NCBI RefSeq assembly: GCF_000003815.2
Contig: NC_049995.1
Coordinates: forward strand, 16,635,823-16,699,822
Reading direction: 5' to 3'
DNA: 64,000 bases
From: Branchiostoma floridae
Lineage: Eukaryota > Chordata > Leptocardii > Amphioxiformes > Branchiostomatidae
Shown: piece after piece, positions 53,151 through 63,745 of the stretch
Layout: each line of letters opens with the position of its first letter
Position numbering within the stretch: the stretch's first letter is position 1
Notes under the pieces: generated by a model
The model's input: only the letters and a program-made list of their open reading frames with translations
Database searches by the model: none
What the model was told of the DNA's origin: nothing
Program-made: the position numbers and the translations under genes

Positions 53151-54327
53151 CCTGAAAAAGGTTTTAGGACTGTTATCCTTTACTCTTTTTTACTGTCTTG
53201 ATTTAAATGTAGTCCAATACTGAGAAAGCCAGTTCCAACTTTATGACCGCTATTACCACCTTATTCAGATCTAACGTTAAATAATACATATCAATTCATA
53301 CATGCACAACTGACTCGTAAACATACTTCATCTTCAAGGATTACCATTGATATTGAAAGCCTTAGTATTCAACAAAAGTTAGAGTTATAGTGCTTGAAAA
53401 GATTCCAGGAACTTATATAATCGGTGGATTCCAGGAAATCAGCCTTCCTGGCACCAACCGATAGAAATCCATTCCTTCCATACAAGTCAAATTTCCACCA
53501 GTAATGAAAGGAGGTCGCTGTTTAATACATCACCGACAGCTTCTTGAGGCGATACGGGAGCTGACGGCAATGTGCTTGGAACGTTTCCGTTTCAAGGTGT
53601 GGCTTTGAAATTCAAGTGGACTTGACTCGCAATATCACAATATCATATAAACCATACTTTGACTGAATGTAACACGGTATTATCTTGTACATTGTATGGT
53701 TGGCCCCCTCGGAAATCAGCTTTTAAAAGTTATGGAGGCTACCCACCCGTTTTTTAGATGAATAGATAAATGAATAAACAAACCAGAGGACAGCATTGCT
53801 ATCCTATGTGACAAGATTCGATTACGCTTTAAGACTAAGCAAGTGAACAGTAGTACGAACAAAAATCTTAGTTTTAGGATAGATCCTTTAACTTAGTTAA
53901 AAGATAGATCACGATGCTGGATTAAAAAACTCCGAAGGAAGAAGATAATTGCGAAACATCATGCGCAGAGCTGTTTAGATAGTTGTACGGTTGAGAAATA
54001 CATTGATTTTGTCGATCTCCTCTCCTCTCGACATCCCCAGGCTGCATGGTGAGTGTATGGTGATGTTGAGTTAGCTGCCCAACCATACCAATCAGGTCTG
54101 AAAGGGACCGATCCTGTCGAACGCTAAATCGAACAAATAGAACTCCCTATTCTATTTCGTACACCTCCGTCAAAAACTGCCACAGCGGGACAGAAATGGC
54201 TATTTTGAACCATGATAGAACAGGGCGCGGGGGTTTGGGATCGGTCTATTGTACGAAAGGTGGAATTTACCTATAAGGGTAAATGTATGACTGGTAATGT
54301 TTGCCAAAAAGTATCACAAACTCCTTC
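53151..54327. other. No recognised feature
   Basis: Nothing supportable over about 1.2 kb. Confidence 0.5.
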
Positions 54328-54566
54328 AGGCGGACTCTCACTGCGGCACCGATGCGGCACTGCGGGGTTCGTAGATGACTCAACGAATTTCAGAGATAAA
54401 GAACGAATTTTCTTCCGTTTTGTGTATTTTGTTATCCTCTAAGTAATACTTGTACGTATTACGCAATATCTACATTGTTAAAAATCGCGAAGATAACAAA
54501 ACAGTGCCGCAGTGAACGAAGCTCGTAGTGCCGCACCGGTGCCGCAAGTGCATTGAGAGTCCACCT
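54328..54566 (+). mobile_element. Harbinger-like MITE, family B copy 5
   Basis: TIRs AGGCGGACTCTCACTGCGGC and the near-complement ending AGAGTCCACCT, flanked by TTC on both sides (54325-54327, 54567-54569). Core ACGAATTTCAGAGATAAAGA. Confidence 0.88.
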
Positions 54567-55814
54567 TTCCCTAGATCGACCAAAAGTTTCGCAACCAGCG
54601 GTTTTCACTACTTACTGATAACGAAGTACCCGTTTCTAATTAGGTTATAACAAAACAAAACAAAAGAGAAGGAAAGGAAAGATAGATAAGATAGACAAGA
54701 GGTTTCTTCACTGTTTTCATTTTTGTCAACATTTCAGAGAACGTACAAGAGAATTGAAGGAAAGAAAAAAGGTCGTTTCAACCTACCCACGACAGATAAC
54801 GCGTTGTTACATAACGGAATACCGATGTCGTACGTTTGTACGTTTAAAACTCTTAAAACGAGTACTAAACGCTACATGTAATGGCCAATTTGCAAATGGC
54901 AGACGCAACTTATTGTTGTGGTATATCTTTCTTGTCTTATAGCTGGTTTGATGTTCTACCCCGTGTATTTTCAAGTTCTTTGTGGTAACCTTAAGATGTC
55001 TCAAGTCTCTTAAGATGTCTTAAGTTTTCTTTATCTTGAGAAGTTGGGTCAATATGTCAGTGTGCCAAGTTTGTATGAGATACTTAAGTGGACGGCGAAC
55101 GTGAGATTGCAGTTGTAGAATGCCTTAAAAGAGGATGTGAGACGCCGATAACATCTTTGTAGATTTTCGTAAGAGCTTTGCTGCGAAATTACAACACACT
55201 TCAAAAACTTTATCACTTTTCTACTTCTGCTATATGGAACTAACCCAAATAGCCGGACAGGCCACGGAGACGGTTGCTGTTTTTTCGTCCACGGGCGTTT
55301 TCCTTTGAGTGAGCAATGTTGTGTATATCTTTGAATAAACAAGTAAATGACAGCCACGTGAACTCAAAATAGCAACTTGCTTTGTTGTAATACTTTTAGC
55401 TCGTCAGGGCTAGCCTAGCAATAAATGAATATACGCATAAATACAAACATTCAGCCTACAGGTAAAAAGACATATATTAATATAACTAATAGCTTGAATT
55501 GCAAACAAATACTGGAAAGTTTGAAGTGCTTGTCAGAGATCTAATGCCTGATAGGTGACAGACCACCAACCGATCGATACATAAATGCATTCATCCATGT
55601 CTGTCAAGCATTTACAAATTCATCCATGTCTGTAAAACATCGCTTTTAGTGTTCCTGTGCACTTGAAGTGAAGATCAGTTAAGACAGGGCCATATTGCAT
55701 CGGGATAACCATGTGTCAACATGACATATTAACCAATCTCAGCAGCACATAAATACTTCATCCATGCTTAGCGTGGTTTACGCTTTTCCCAAATAACTAG
55801 AGGCAGGATTCGAA
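54567..55814. other. No gene recognised
   Basis: Only tiny local repeats: TTAAGATGTCT(C/T)AAG twice (54991-55024), and CATTCATCCATGTCTGT / AATTCATCCATGTCTGT (55588-55633). The open frames have no motifs. Confidence 0.5.
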
Positions 55815-56457
55815 AGGCCCACCGCGTACATACATGTTAAACCCGTATCAACGTCAAACAAGTTACCTGCCTTAATAACAGACATTTGTGAAAGAGTGCT
55901 GCAGGCATACATAGATGTTAATCCCGTACCAACGTCAAACAAGCTGCCTGCCTTTTTAACAGACATTTGTGAAATAGCTGTGCAGGCATACATACATGTT
56001 AAACCCAGTACCAACGTCAAACAAGTTGACTGCCGTTTTAACAGACATTTGTGAAAGAGCTGTGCAGGCATACATAGATGTTAACCCCGTACCAACGTCA
56101 AACTAGTTGCCTGCCTTTATAACAGACATTTGTGAAAGAGTGGTGCAAGCATACATAGATGTTAACCCCGTACCAACGTCAAACAAGTTGACTGCCTTTA
56201 TAGCAGACATTTGTGAAAGAGTGCTGCAGGCATACATAGATGTTAATCCCGTACCAACGTCAAACAAGCTGCCTGCCTTTTTAACAGACATTTGTGAAAT
56301 AGCTGTGCAGGCATACATACATGTTAAACCCAGTACCAACGTCAAACAAGTTGACTGCCGTTTTAACAGACATTTGTAAAGGACCTGTGAAGGCATACAT
56401 AGATGTTAAACCCCGTACAAACGTCTTACAAGTTGCCTGCCTTTATAACAGACCTTT
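55815..56457. repeat. 81-82-bp satellite with four-unit higher-order period
   Basis: GACATTTGTGAAA landmarks at 55881, 55962, 56044, 56125, 56206, 56287 and 56369, with GACCTTT at 56451, give eight units of AACCCCGTACCAACGTCAAA, CAAGTTGCCTGCCTTTATAA, CAGACATTTGTGAAAGAGTG, CTGCAGGCATACATAGATGTT. Block 55881-56130 is more like 56206-56455 (325 bp on) than its neighbours. Long open frames arise because 81 is divisible by 3. Confidence 0.95.
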
Positions 56458-56557
56458 NNNNNNNNNNNNNNNNNNNNNNNNNNNNNNNNNNNNNNNNNNN
56501 NNNNNNNNNNNNNNNNNNNNNNNNNNNNNNNNNNNNNNNNNNNNNNNNNNNNNNNNN
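56458..56557. other. Assembly gap (100 N)
   Basis: Exactly 100 N at the end of the satellite, so the true array length is unknown. Confidence 0.98.
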
Positions 56558-56827
56558 GCATTTGTACACCATATCTATCATGATGGTAAAATGTTTCACC
56601 CGTACCAATTTTTTTTTTCTGACACCATGGCGGTTCGACAAAGCACTCGCCTATAGCTAGTCTATAGGCTGTCAGACGTCGCCGTGAGTCAGTTTCTCCT
56701 GGCTTTTCAAAGTGAATATTCAATGTTATCTGGCTCTGAGAAATGAAAGAAATTACATGGAAGAATGTTTAGTGAACCGGTAAGTCCATTTGAATGTCCA
56801 CATCTTAAAGAGCGTGGGAATATATTT

Positions 56828-57490
56828 ATTTTTTTTATTTATTTATTTGCAAATCCATGCCCGTAGGCTAATTGCAATGATACAGACAGTAAAAAGTAAC
56901 AAGTGTCTATTCTAAATACACACACGTCAGCTATCTATGTACATGTTTCTACTTTCTTTACTGGGAGGTTTGACTTCTCTTTGGAGGCAGTGGCTGATGA
57001 AAAGTCCCACTTCTTTAATGATTAGTGGGTTCTGTGATTTTAAGAGAAATATAGTTTTTTTTTAGGTCTACTAACTGGTGAAAAGTTGGAAATATTGTTT
57101 TGATTGTGTCGAAAAGGTTGTTTCTTTCGTCCTCATAATGGGGACAGTTACATATAAAATGTATTTCATCTTCCACTGCATCCGTCGCACAGTATTTACA
57201 CAATCTATCTTGAACTGGCACTTTTTTATAACGACCCTTTTCTATCTCTAGTGAGTGAGCACTGATTCTTATCTTACATACATTGGATCTCTTGTCAGCG
57301 TCGTTCTGGTATAGATAGGTTTCCATGGCATATTCGGTTTTGATATGTTTGTAAAATCTTAGTTTGCCGTTATCTTTAGACAATTGCTAGAAAAAGGTTT
57401 GGACATACACGTCTGACAGTCTTTTCCTTAACAATGTACAAATATGTTTGTTGTCTATTCTAGAGTGAGCATATATTTGTCTAGCTTACC
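56828..57490 (-). pseudogene. 5'-truncated LINE, reverse-transcriptase ORF C-terminus
   Basis: The minus strand reads IYAHSRIDNKHICTLLRKRL, then an in-frame stop, then DNGKLRFYKHIKTEYAMETY, RISAHSLEIEKGRYKK and LCKYCATDAVEDEIHFICNC. This is the terminal C-x2-C...H-x3-C region typical of CR1/L2-type LINE ORF2. A frameshift near 57020 moves the last stretch (IIKEVGLFISHCLQREV) to another frame. The 3' UTR ends in an A-rich, ATTT-type tail at 56828-56850. Polymerase and endonuclease are absent. Confidence 0.88.
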
Positions 57491-57495
57491 ATGAA

Positions 57496-57716
57496 TTAAC
57501 GCTAGTTCACCTTTATCCATGGGGAAACCTTTATCGATTGTTTTCAAAAACAGGGTATTTATAATAAGTATATCAAGTCGATGAACAGTGGCTTCAAGCT
57601 GCAATATTTTCACATTACCACAATTTGAGACAAGCGTCAACTTAATATCGCCAGATACTCTATTTTTAAAAACAACGGATATAGGTACCCCGCAGATAAA
57701 GGTGAACGATCGTAAT
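57496..57716. mobile_element. MITE E, copy 1
   Basis: AACGCTAGTTCACCTTTATC, CATGGGG on the left and CCCCGCAGATAAAGGTGAAC, GATCGT on the right form TIRs of about 30 bp. About 220 bp. It truncates the LINE fragment beside it. A second copy at 60931-61460 carries a SINE. Confidence 0.85.
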
Positions 57717-57769
57717 GTCTCGCCACGTTTTGTATATGGTTTTCGCCAATGGTATTGGTAATTCTAGCT

Positions 57770-57990
57770 ATAGCGACACGCCGTCAAGTGGTCACTGGAT
57801 CAATTCTTGGCACTATTGTGCCCTTAAAAAAGCACTTACCATGACTTTTCTCACTCTGCCCAGATATAGAAATGGTAAAAGGTGACTTCGGTTTGGGAGG
57901 CAATAGGCAGTTGAAGGAGAGGGATGGGATCTGCCCTCCAATACCGTGCACTAGACACAGTGGGTCCCAACGGCCTCAACGGTAATGGGG
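57770..57990 (+). mobile_element. tRNA-derived SINE, family 2, diverged
   Basis: ATTGTGCCCTTAAAAAAGCA, TGGTAAAAGGTGACTTCGG, GGAGAGGGATGGGATCTGCC, CTCCAATACCG and CTAGACACAGTGGGTC match 52927-53150. The tRNA-like head is barely recognisable. Confidence 0.7.
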
Positions 57991-59416
57991 CTACATTTTA
58001 AAATTGTTTTCACCTGCCTATCTATCTATTGTTTGCGTATTTCGCGCATAAAAAACAATAACAACAAGTGACCGTAGGTAACAAACTCTGTGACCTAATT
58101 ATGGTTTATGTTGGTTGTGATGTTTTCCGTGGTGTATGACTCGGTGTTTATATATCATATATATGAATATTATGATCAGTGGGAGTCTGCGAAAACTAAC
58201 ACTGCTCCAGAATTCATGTGTAGAAACGAGCTGTTGATATCAATGGTACGTGCTAGTGCACGTACCTGTTCCGTGGTGTAGTGCTACAAATAGTTAAGAG
58301 TTTCCCAACGTTTGCTTGGAGATCGTCACAATGTCACCACCCTATATCTGCTTGACTTGCATGTCAAGCTCTGGATAGGGACATGAGCCATGTACCCATA
58401 ACCGCCTCTGTCCTCGTACATATTCTGGCCCCTTGTCGCTAAGTCTGCGTCTGCATACCCTACACCTGAGGGAGCCTAGCTTCACTGGGTTAAAATTGCG
58501 TGTTCACGTTAGTGTCTGCTTATTCCAGAGTTGTTGACAAAACCTTATCGCAGAGTTCATCTCCAACAGCTGTTCTGGAATATACTTTCCTGTGTGGCTC
58601 ATTGAGAACCGACTTTTATGTTCCTTTAATGACCCCTGTCAATCAAATGCCTACTTTTCCATGGTACGAGGTAGCACAGCTGTTGCCAATTTCCGACGAG
58701 GCCAACATCTGCTTGACGGTATCAAATAACTACAACGCTTAAGGCACAATCATAACGAAGACCTGGACCACTATACCGGACGGCGTAGGGGTGAAAACTG
58801 AAATTATTACATCCATAATAAAAACAGCTACGACGAAAAAAAAACAACGTGCATCATTTCCTAACCGAGTACAGACGACATGCCAATCCACATGCGATTG
58901 CGGCATACGGAACATAGAGATATAGGTGCGAACACTCAACGCACAAAGTGATTACAAGACTCTGTTACTGGAGGTTACCCTCCAGTCTCACAGAGTAATA
59001 AAGAAAAAAAAATTAGCAAAATTACCGGAGAGAGGAGTAGGCTGCATGGCTTGTACAAAGCCCTCCTCCACTTACATGTAGCTAAATGAGTCACCTCACC
59101 TCACCTGCCGTCGGGGCTGCAATTCCAAGAATACTAATCATAATGCAAGTGTAGTAAATTAGAGATTAATTAAAAACAGCTTCAATTGAGGAATATCAAC
59201 AATCAATCGGAATTGTAAATGGATGAGCAATTTATGAAACATAAAATGTTATGGTTAACTATAAAATCGAAAATGTAAAGAAATGAGCAATATACGAAAC
59301 ATAGAATGCTTAAAAGTCAACTATAAATCAGAACATGACAAGATCGTAAAAGACTACTTATCTATCTACCTGCACTGAGGTGAACTTACTGGTACTACTC
59401 TGAGTTCTACAGACTC
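57991..59416. other. No gene recognised; two small palindromes
   Basis: GGTACGTGC-tagt-GCACGTACC (58245-58266) and CTGGAGG-ttA-CCCTCCAG (58968-58985) are isolated hairpins. The open frame 58500-58742 has no recognisable motif. Confidence 0.5.
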
Positions 59417-60001
59417 TTCTCTGAGAAAGTTGTGGGAATGATTGACAGGCACAAGTGACGATTAAATAAGCAGGTTCAGAAATTTTCGAAGGCTTGTCTC
59501 CCGTTCCGAAGCAGCCACTCTGCGCGGGAAACCGTTTCCCATGCCGACCTTGGCAGGCTGCCTCCTAAAGAAACGAAGATAAACTGCTGTTGTACCACTT
59601 TTACTTTTACAACTAAGGTGATGGCTACATATTTCCCACTAGTGTCGCTTTTACAAGTACATGTATAATCGAAGCTACCACACGATATACTTTCCCATTT
59701 TGTTACTTTCTCGCAATGTTAACCATGTATTGAGGGGACAAAAATTCTTTTTTTTTTTCAAAATCAGGGGAAAAGTAATGAGTGTACTGATTTCATCTAT
59801 AAAATTTACTTACAGTGGCCTTTCTGAGAAATGATTGACAGGTACAAGTGACGATTAATTAGCAGGTTTAAAAACTTTTGACCTTTGGCTTCCTTTACGA
59901 GGGATCCACTCTGCTGGAATCCATTGATTTTGAACCGTTTACCATGCCGTACTTGGCACGTTGCCTCCTGAAGGAACGAAGATAAACTGTTTTTGTAGCA
60001 C
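59417..60001. repeat. Two ~406-bp-spaced tandem units
   Basis: CTGAGAAA, ATTGACAGG(C/T)ACAAGTGACG, AGCAGGTTCAGAAA, CACTCTGC, GAACCGTTT(C/A)CCATGCCG and AACGAAGATAAACTG occur at 59417-59607 and 59823-60001. A third unit lies at 63229-63350. Confidence 0.9.
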
Positions 60002-60028
60002 ACCCAGCAGAACTGAGGCAGAGCCTTT

Positions 60029-60259
60029 AGGCCCCCTTCCCACTAGACGGCGATCGTGCTGCGCTCTCACTGCGACCTACATAGGATATGTGCAACCTTC
60101 GCTTTCACACTGGGTATATCATACAAAATGTAAAGGTATGGCTGACATGACACCGAAAGTGTGAAATAATTTGTTTCTTTTCTATAGAATTTGTTGAGCG
60201 ATCTGTCAAATTTGAGGTCGCAGAGAGAGCGCGGCGAGACCGCCGTCCTAGTGGAAAGG
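60029..60259. mobile_element. Harbinger-like MITE, subfamily B'2
   Basis: AGGCCCCCTTCCCACTAGAC, GGCGATCGTGCTGCGCTCTC on the left and GAGAGCGCGGCGAGACCGCC, GTCCTAGTGGAAAGG on the right. The last few right-end bases are missing where a SINE 3' end abuts. Confidence 0.85.
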
Positions 60260-60261
60260 TA

Positions 60262-60310
60262 AGTGCAGTACCACATTGTCCTCATCTGTCCAAAAGCAAA
60301 TAGAAAAAAA
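60262..60310 (+). mobile_element. SINE family 1, 3' fragment
   Basis: GTGCAGTACCACATTGTCCT, CATCTGTCCAAAAGCAAATA, GAAAAAAA. A 5'-truncated insertion or a breakpoint with the MITE. Confidence 0.85.
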
Positions 60311-60602
60311 GTCAGGCTGTTGCTTGCAAAGTGGTGTCATAAGAAAGTTCAAGTTTAAGACTACCATCCCGAGGGTATTGCGTGCGTCGGTACACTGCCT
60401 ATATCGGTCTGTCTCCCCATGTCTAGTGCAAATGTAGACGCACAATGTGTCTCTGAAGAAAGAAAAAAAAAAAAACATTTGGCAACGTTTCCTACTGCAC
60501 ATTTCTGCGGCTGAAAATAAGTGAAAATCGTCAGTAAATGGAAAAAGAAAAAGTTTCCTCCATTTCGCGACAGTCGAATAAACTTTCATGTAACTATGGA
60601 AA

Positions 60603-60849
60603 AGGTGGACTCTCACTGCACTTGGGGCACCGGTGCGGCACTGCGGGGTCGATCACTGCGGTACCGTTTTGCTATTTTCGCGATTTTTAATCATTTAGAT
60701 ATTGCGCAATACGTAAAAAGTATGAGTTATAAGACAACAAAATACACGGAAAACGGAAGAAAATTCTCACTTTATCTCTGAAATAAGTTGAATCATCTAC
60801 GAACGCCGCAGTGCCGCACCTGTGCCCCAAGTGCAGTGAGAGTCCACCT
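60603..60849 (-). mobile_element. Harbinger-like MITE, family B copy 6
   Basis: AGGTGGACTCTCACTGCACT and AAGTGCAGTGAGAGTCCACC T; reversed core (TTTATCTCTGAAAT). Flanks AAA and TAA do not match, so the target duplication has decayed. Confidence 0.88.
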
Positions 60850-60930
60850 TAAGGTATGTTGATTTGATTATATGCATCAATTTTCAGACTTCAACCATGC
60901 TGTAGATCGTAGAAAGCAGCTTAAAAATGA

Positions 60931-61460
60931 GTAATGTTGGTTCACCTTTATCCGAGGGTAACCTATATTCGTTGTTTGTAAGAAAAAGTATTTAGGGATA
61001 TGAAGTCGACGGACGGTGGTTTCAAATCGGAACAATTCGAAAATATTGCAAATTTGAAACCACTGTCAGGAGACCTTTAGGTCTTAAAGTTAAAGTTAAA
61101 GTTGCCCGTACATCAGTAACAGATGCGTAGGGGTGGCGCCCATCTCCATTTCTGTAGCCCTTGGGCCACACATGTGCAAGCCACTACAGCAGGGGGCTGG
61201 TCCGCTGGTAGTGATGTGTGTTTAACTTCCATACTCTTCCTCATTAGTGCTGAGTGCTAAGCAGAGAAAGCAGCATGTACCATTTTTAAAGCCTTTGGTA
61301 TGACTCGGCCGGGGATCGAACTCACGACCTACCGAATGCAAGGCGAACACTCTACCCACTAGGCCATTGCACCGGTTAGGTCTTAAAATACTCATAAATG
61401 TGCTGTGTTTAAAGACAACAGATAAAGATCACCCCACGGATAAAGGTGAACTAGCGTTAC
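60931..61460. mobile_element. MITE E, copy 2, interrupted by a SINE
   Basis: GTTCACCTTTATCCGAGGGT (60940-60959) and CCCCACGGATAAAGGTGAAC (61432-61451) are its TIRs. Inner arms ATATTCGTTG and GTTTCAAA match copy 1. Without the SINE the element is about 230 bp, as in copy 1. Confidence 0.88.
61089..61375 (-). mobile_element. tRNA-derived SINE, family 3
   Basis: The minus strand starts CCGGTGCAATGGCCTAGTGG, with A box TGGCCTAGTGG and B box GAGTTCGATCC, a unique body (AATGGTACATGCTGCTTTCT, GCTACAGAAATGGAGATGGG), and a tail of TTTAAC repeats. A perfect 12-bp duplication TTAGGTCTTAAA lies at 61077-61088 and 61376-61387. Confidence 0.93.
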
Positions 61461-62207
61461 ATATATGCCGTAAGATCTATCGAAAAACACTTAATGATGT
61501 CATAGAATGCCATCGTCAATTCTAAGGATATGTACATTTTCAAAGCAAACATGAAGAGTCTATTGTTCGCTCGGTGGTTTTATTCGGTGGTTATAGCAAA
61601 GGACCAGGCGTTATGACACCATATACACTTCGGGGCGGGTCATTAACCCTTAATTATTCCATACGTTGTGAGTTTCATAATGAAGGCAAGTTTTTTGTCA
61701 AACTTTTGGGTTCCCAGGATGTCGTTCATACAATCAAACCAACGTTGCCCAAATATACGAAATTAAAACAGACATCATAACACGGGGAGGATGTAATATA
61801 ATCAATGTCTTCCGCGAATACAATCAATCAAAATAACCAGTGGCATGGTAGCTTAGCGTAGCTAAATCTTGTTCGTGATTGGTACGTTACAATAAAGGTA
61901 ATTTAATTCATTCATTCATTATTCAAATATACAGCAGTGCGTGGTATAAGGATAAATGTGCCCTCTACATTTGGGATGTCCAAATGTCAGAAGTACATTA
62001 AAACGTCTCCACAGTGTCTGCGTCAAAAGTTTAGAATCAGATAACGACTTAGTTTGTCAGGCGTCCCTCCAAATTGGAGTCTGTGGCTGGTTATACAAGT
62101 TTGATGATACAGCTGTCGTCGTTGGAAAAAGCTTTCGAAAATCGGAGTTATGTATACGCCGAGCATAACGTAGTTAAGTCCCCTCCCAAATTGACTTTGA
62201 GAATCGA
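61461..62207. other. No gene recognised
   Basis: Contains a short LINE-like tail (61868-61924: GTTACAATAAAGGTAATTTA then ATTC units). The open frames 61574-61780 and 61956-62168 have no motifs. Confidence 0.5.
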
Positions 62208-62236
62208 AGTCCTACAACCCTGACTCGGGCTAATAT

Positions 62237-62482
62237 TGGACTCTCACTGCACTTCGGGCACCGGTGCGGCACTGCGGGGTTCGTTCACTGCGGCACTTTT
62301 TTGTTATTTTTGCGATTTTAGATATGGGATTTAGATATTGCGTAATACGTAAAGGAATGACTCAGAGGACAAGAAAATACACAAAACGTACGGAAATTCG
62401 TTCTTTATCTCTGAAATTCGTGAAGTCATCTTCGAACCCCGCAGTGCCTCACCTGTGCCCCAAGTGCAGTGAGACTCCACCT
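62237..62482 (-). mobile_element. Harbinger-like MITE, family B copy 7
   Basis: TGGACTCTCACTGCACTTCG and CCAAGTGCAGTGAGACTCCA, CCT. The first bases of the left end (AGG) are lost. It interrupts a dispersed repeat whose intact form is at 8345-8400. Confidence 0.88.
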
Positions 62483-62526
62483 TTATGTTGCCTTTAAAGG
62501 TAAGTATATCCCAGTAACATCTCTTA

Positions 62527-62586
62527 TGCATGTAACTATGTATGTATGTATGTATGCTTCTTGCTTCAGTGCTTCAGTGCTTCAGT
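62527..62586. repeat. (ATGT)n and (CTTCAGTG)3 microsatellites
   Basis: ATGTATGTATGTATGTATG is followed by three GCTTCAGT units. Confidence 0.9.
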
Positions 62587-62825
62587 GAGTTGGTAAATAG
62601 TGATAAGGGTTACCTAACTGAAATGTAGCTGCGCTAGGATGACGGTGTGGCTGCGGAACAGTGCTTAATGAATTTCATCGTTCAAAAATGTATCTTTTTA
62701 TGCTTTGTGTGTTTTGTGTGTATTTAGTCAAACTTTTACATTTTGCATGATAATCCCATGATAAAATCATGGGTGAGACAAGTTCAATTTAGAACGCAGC
62801 GACGCTGACAACGTGAGATGCTCCT

Positions 62826-63162
62826 TTAAGCTAGGGGCACAACCCGCCGTACATGCAAGTGCTTGCTGTCTACGTGCCAAAACGTGGGCAATCTTTTGGT
62901 ATCCGTAAGTGGTAAGTACCGTCTCCGTACGAACACGTGGCGATTCCCACGGATTTGGGAGCACGCAGACACGCCGTAGAAATCTAAGTGCATGCAGAAC
63001 TTTCTCTGCGTTCGGACTGCGGATTCGCCCTCCGTACGTGCCAGTACGGGCGACGCACCTGCCATGTACGGACTGAACGTTTTCAGGAATACGTGGCGGA
63101 CGTGGCCTCCACAAAAAACGTACGGACAAATTGCACGTACGGCGGGTTGTGCCCCAGGCTTT
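62826..63162 (+). mobile_element. Palindromic MITE, family C copy 2
   Basis: TTAAGCTAGGGGCACAACCC, GCCGTAC on the left and GTACGGCGGGTTGTGCCCC, AGGCTTTA on the right. The interior carries ACGTGCCAAAACGTGGGCAA, CCGTCTCCGTACGAACACGT and CGCAGACACGCCGTAGAAAT. 337 bp, complete. Open frames inside are not transposase. Confidence 0.92.
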
Positions 63163-63228
63163 ACTAAGTCATCTCATTTCAAATTTTCTTCTAATGCAAG
63201 ACGAGCCTAGAGACTTTTGGCACCTTTA

Positions 63229-63350
63229 TATTGACAGGTACGATTAAATTAGCAGGTTCAGAAACTTTCGACCTTGTCTCCCGTTCCGAGGCAGAAACAC
63301 TGCGCGGGAAATCGGTTCCCATGCCGAACTTGGCAAACTCGCACCCTGTT
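63229..63350. repeat. Third unit of the 59.4-kb repeat
   Basis: ATTGACAGGTACGATTAAAT, AGCAGGTTCAGAAACTTTCG, CTTGTCTCCCGTTCCGAGGC and CCCATGCCGAACTTGGCA match 59440-59560. Confidence 0.88.
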
Positions 63351-63490
63351 TCTATTCCGAGTGCCGAATAGTCATCATGAATCGTAAGCCGGCAGGGATA
63401 GTGGACCTGTTACATCCTAACAGCGACAGGCCGAACCTTTCCTTAAATAACCTGGATGTGTTAGATACAATTTTACAAGGTTGTGCAGGT

Positions 63491-63516
63491 CCATTGGCCC
63501 GAATAATCGGGCCAAT
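63491..63516. repeat. 11-bp-arm palindrome
   Basis: CATTGGCCCGA-ataa-TCGGGCCAATG, an isolated hairpin just upstream of element K. Confidence 0.85.
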
Positions 63517-63542
63517 GAAATTGCTGATCCGGCCAGCGGGTG

Positions 63543-63725
63543 TACAGTCAAACCTGTCTATAGCGGCCACTCAAGGGACCGGACAAATTTGACCACTATA
63601 GACAGGTGGCCTCTGTATAGAGGTGGTAACTTGTAGATAAAATACCCAAGGGACCGACAAAAAGTGGCCACTATGGACAGGTGGCCCCTCTGTAGAGGTG
63701 GCCCCTAATACAGGTTTGAGTGTAA
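63543..63725. mobile_element. MITE K (CAGTCAAACCTGT ends)
   Basis: TACAGTCAAACCTGTCTATA on the left and TACAGGTTTGAGTGTA on the right. Internally AGTGGCCACTAT(G/A)GACAGGTGGCC recurs three times in both orientations with GTAGAGGTGGCC. 183 bp. Superfamily not determined; no clear target duplication. Confidence 0.7.
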
Positions 63726-63745
63726 TTTATTTGCTTTAAGCTAAA

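Noticed and set aside
55778-56396. 97-residue repeated open frames in the 81-bp satellite, both strands
   Set aside because: Openness follows from a unit length divisible by three; 82-bp units shift the frame and both strands are open, so coding is unlikely.
58500-58742. An 80-residue open frame without low complexity
   Set aside because: No family, splice sites or start context that I can support; chance length for non-coding DNA.
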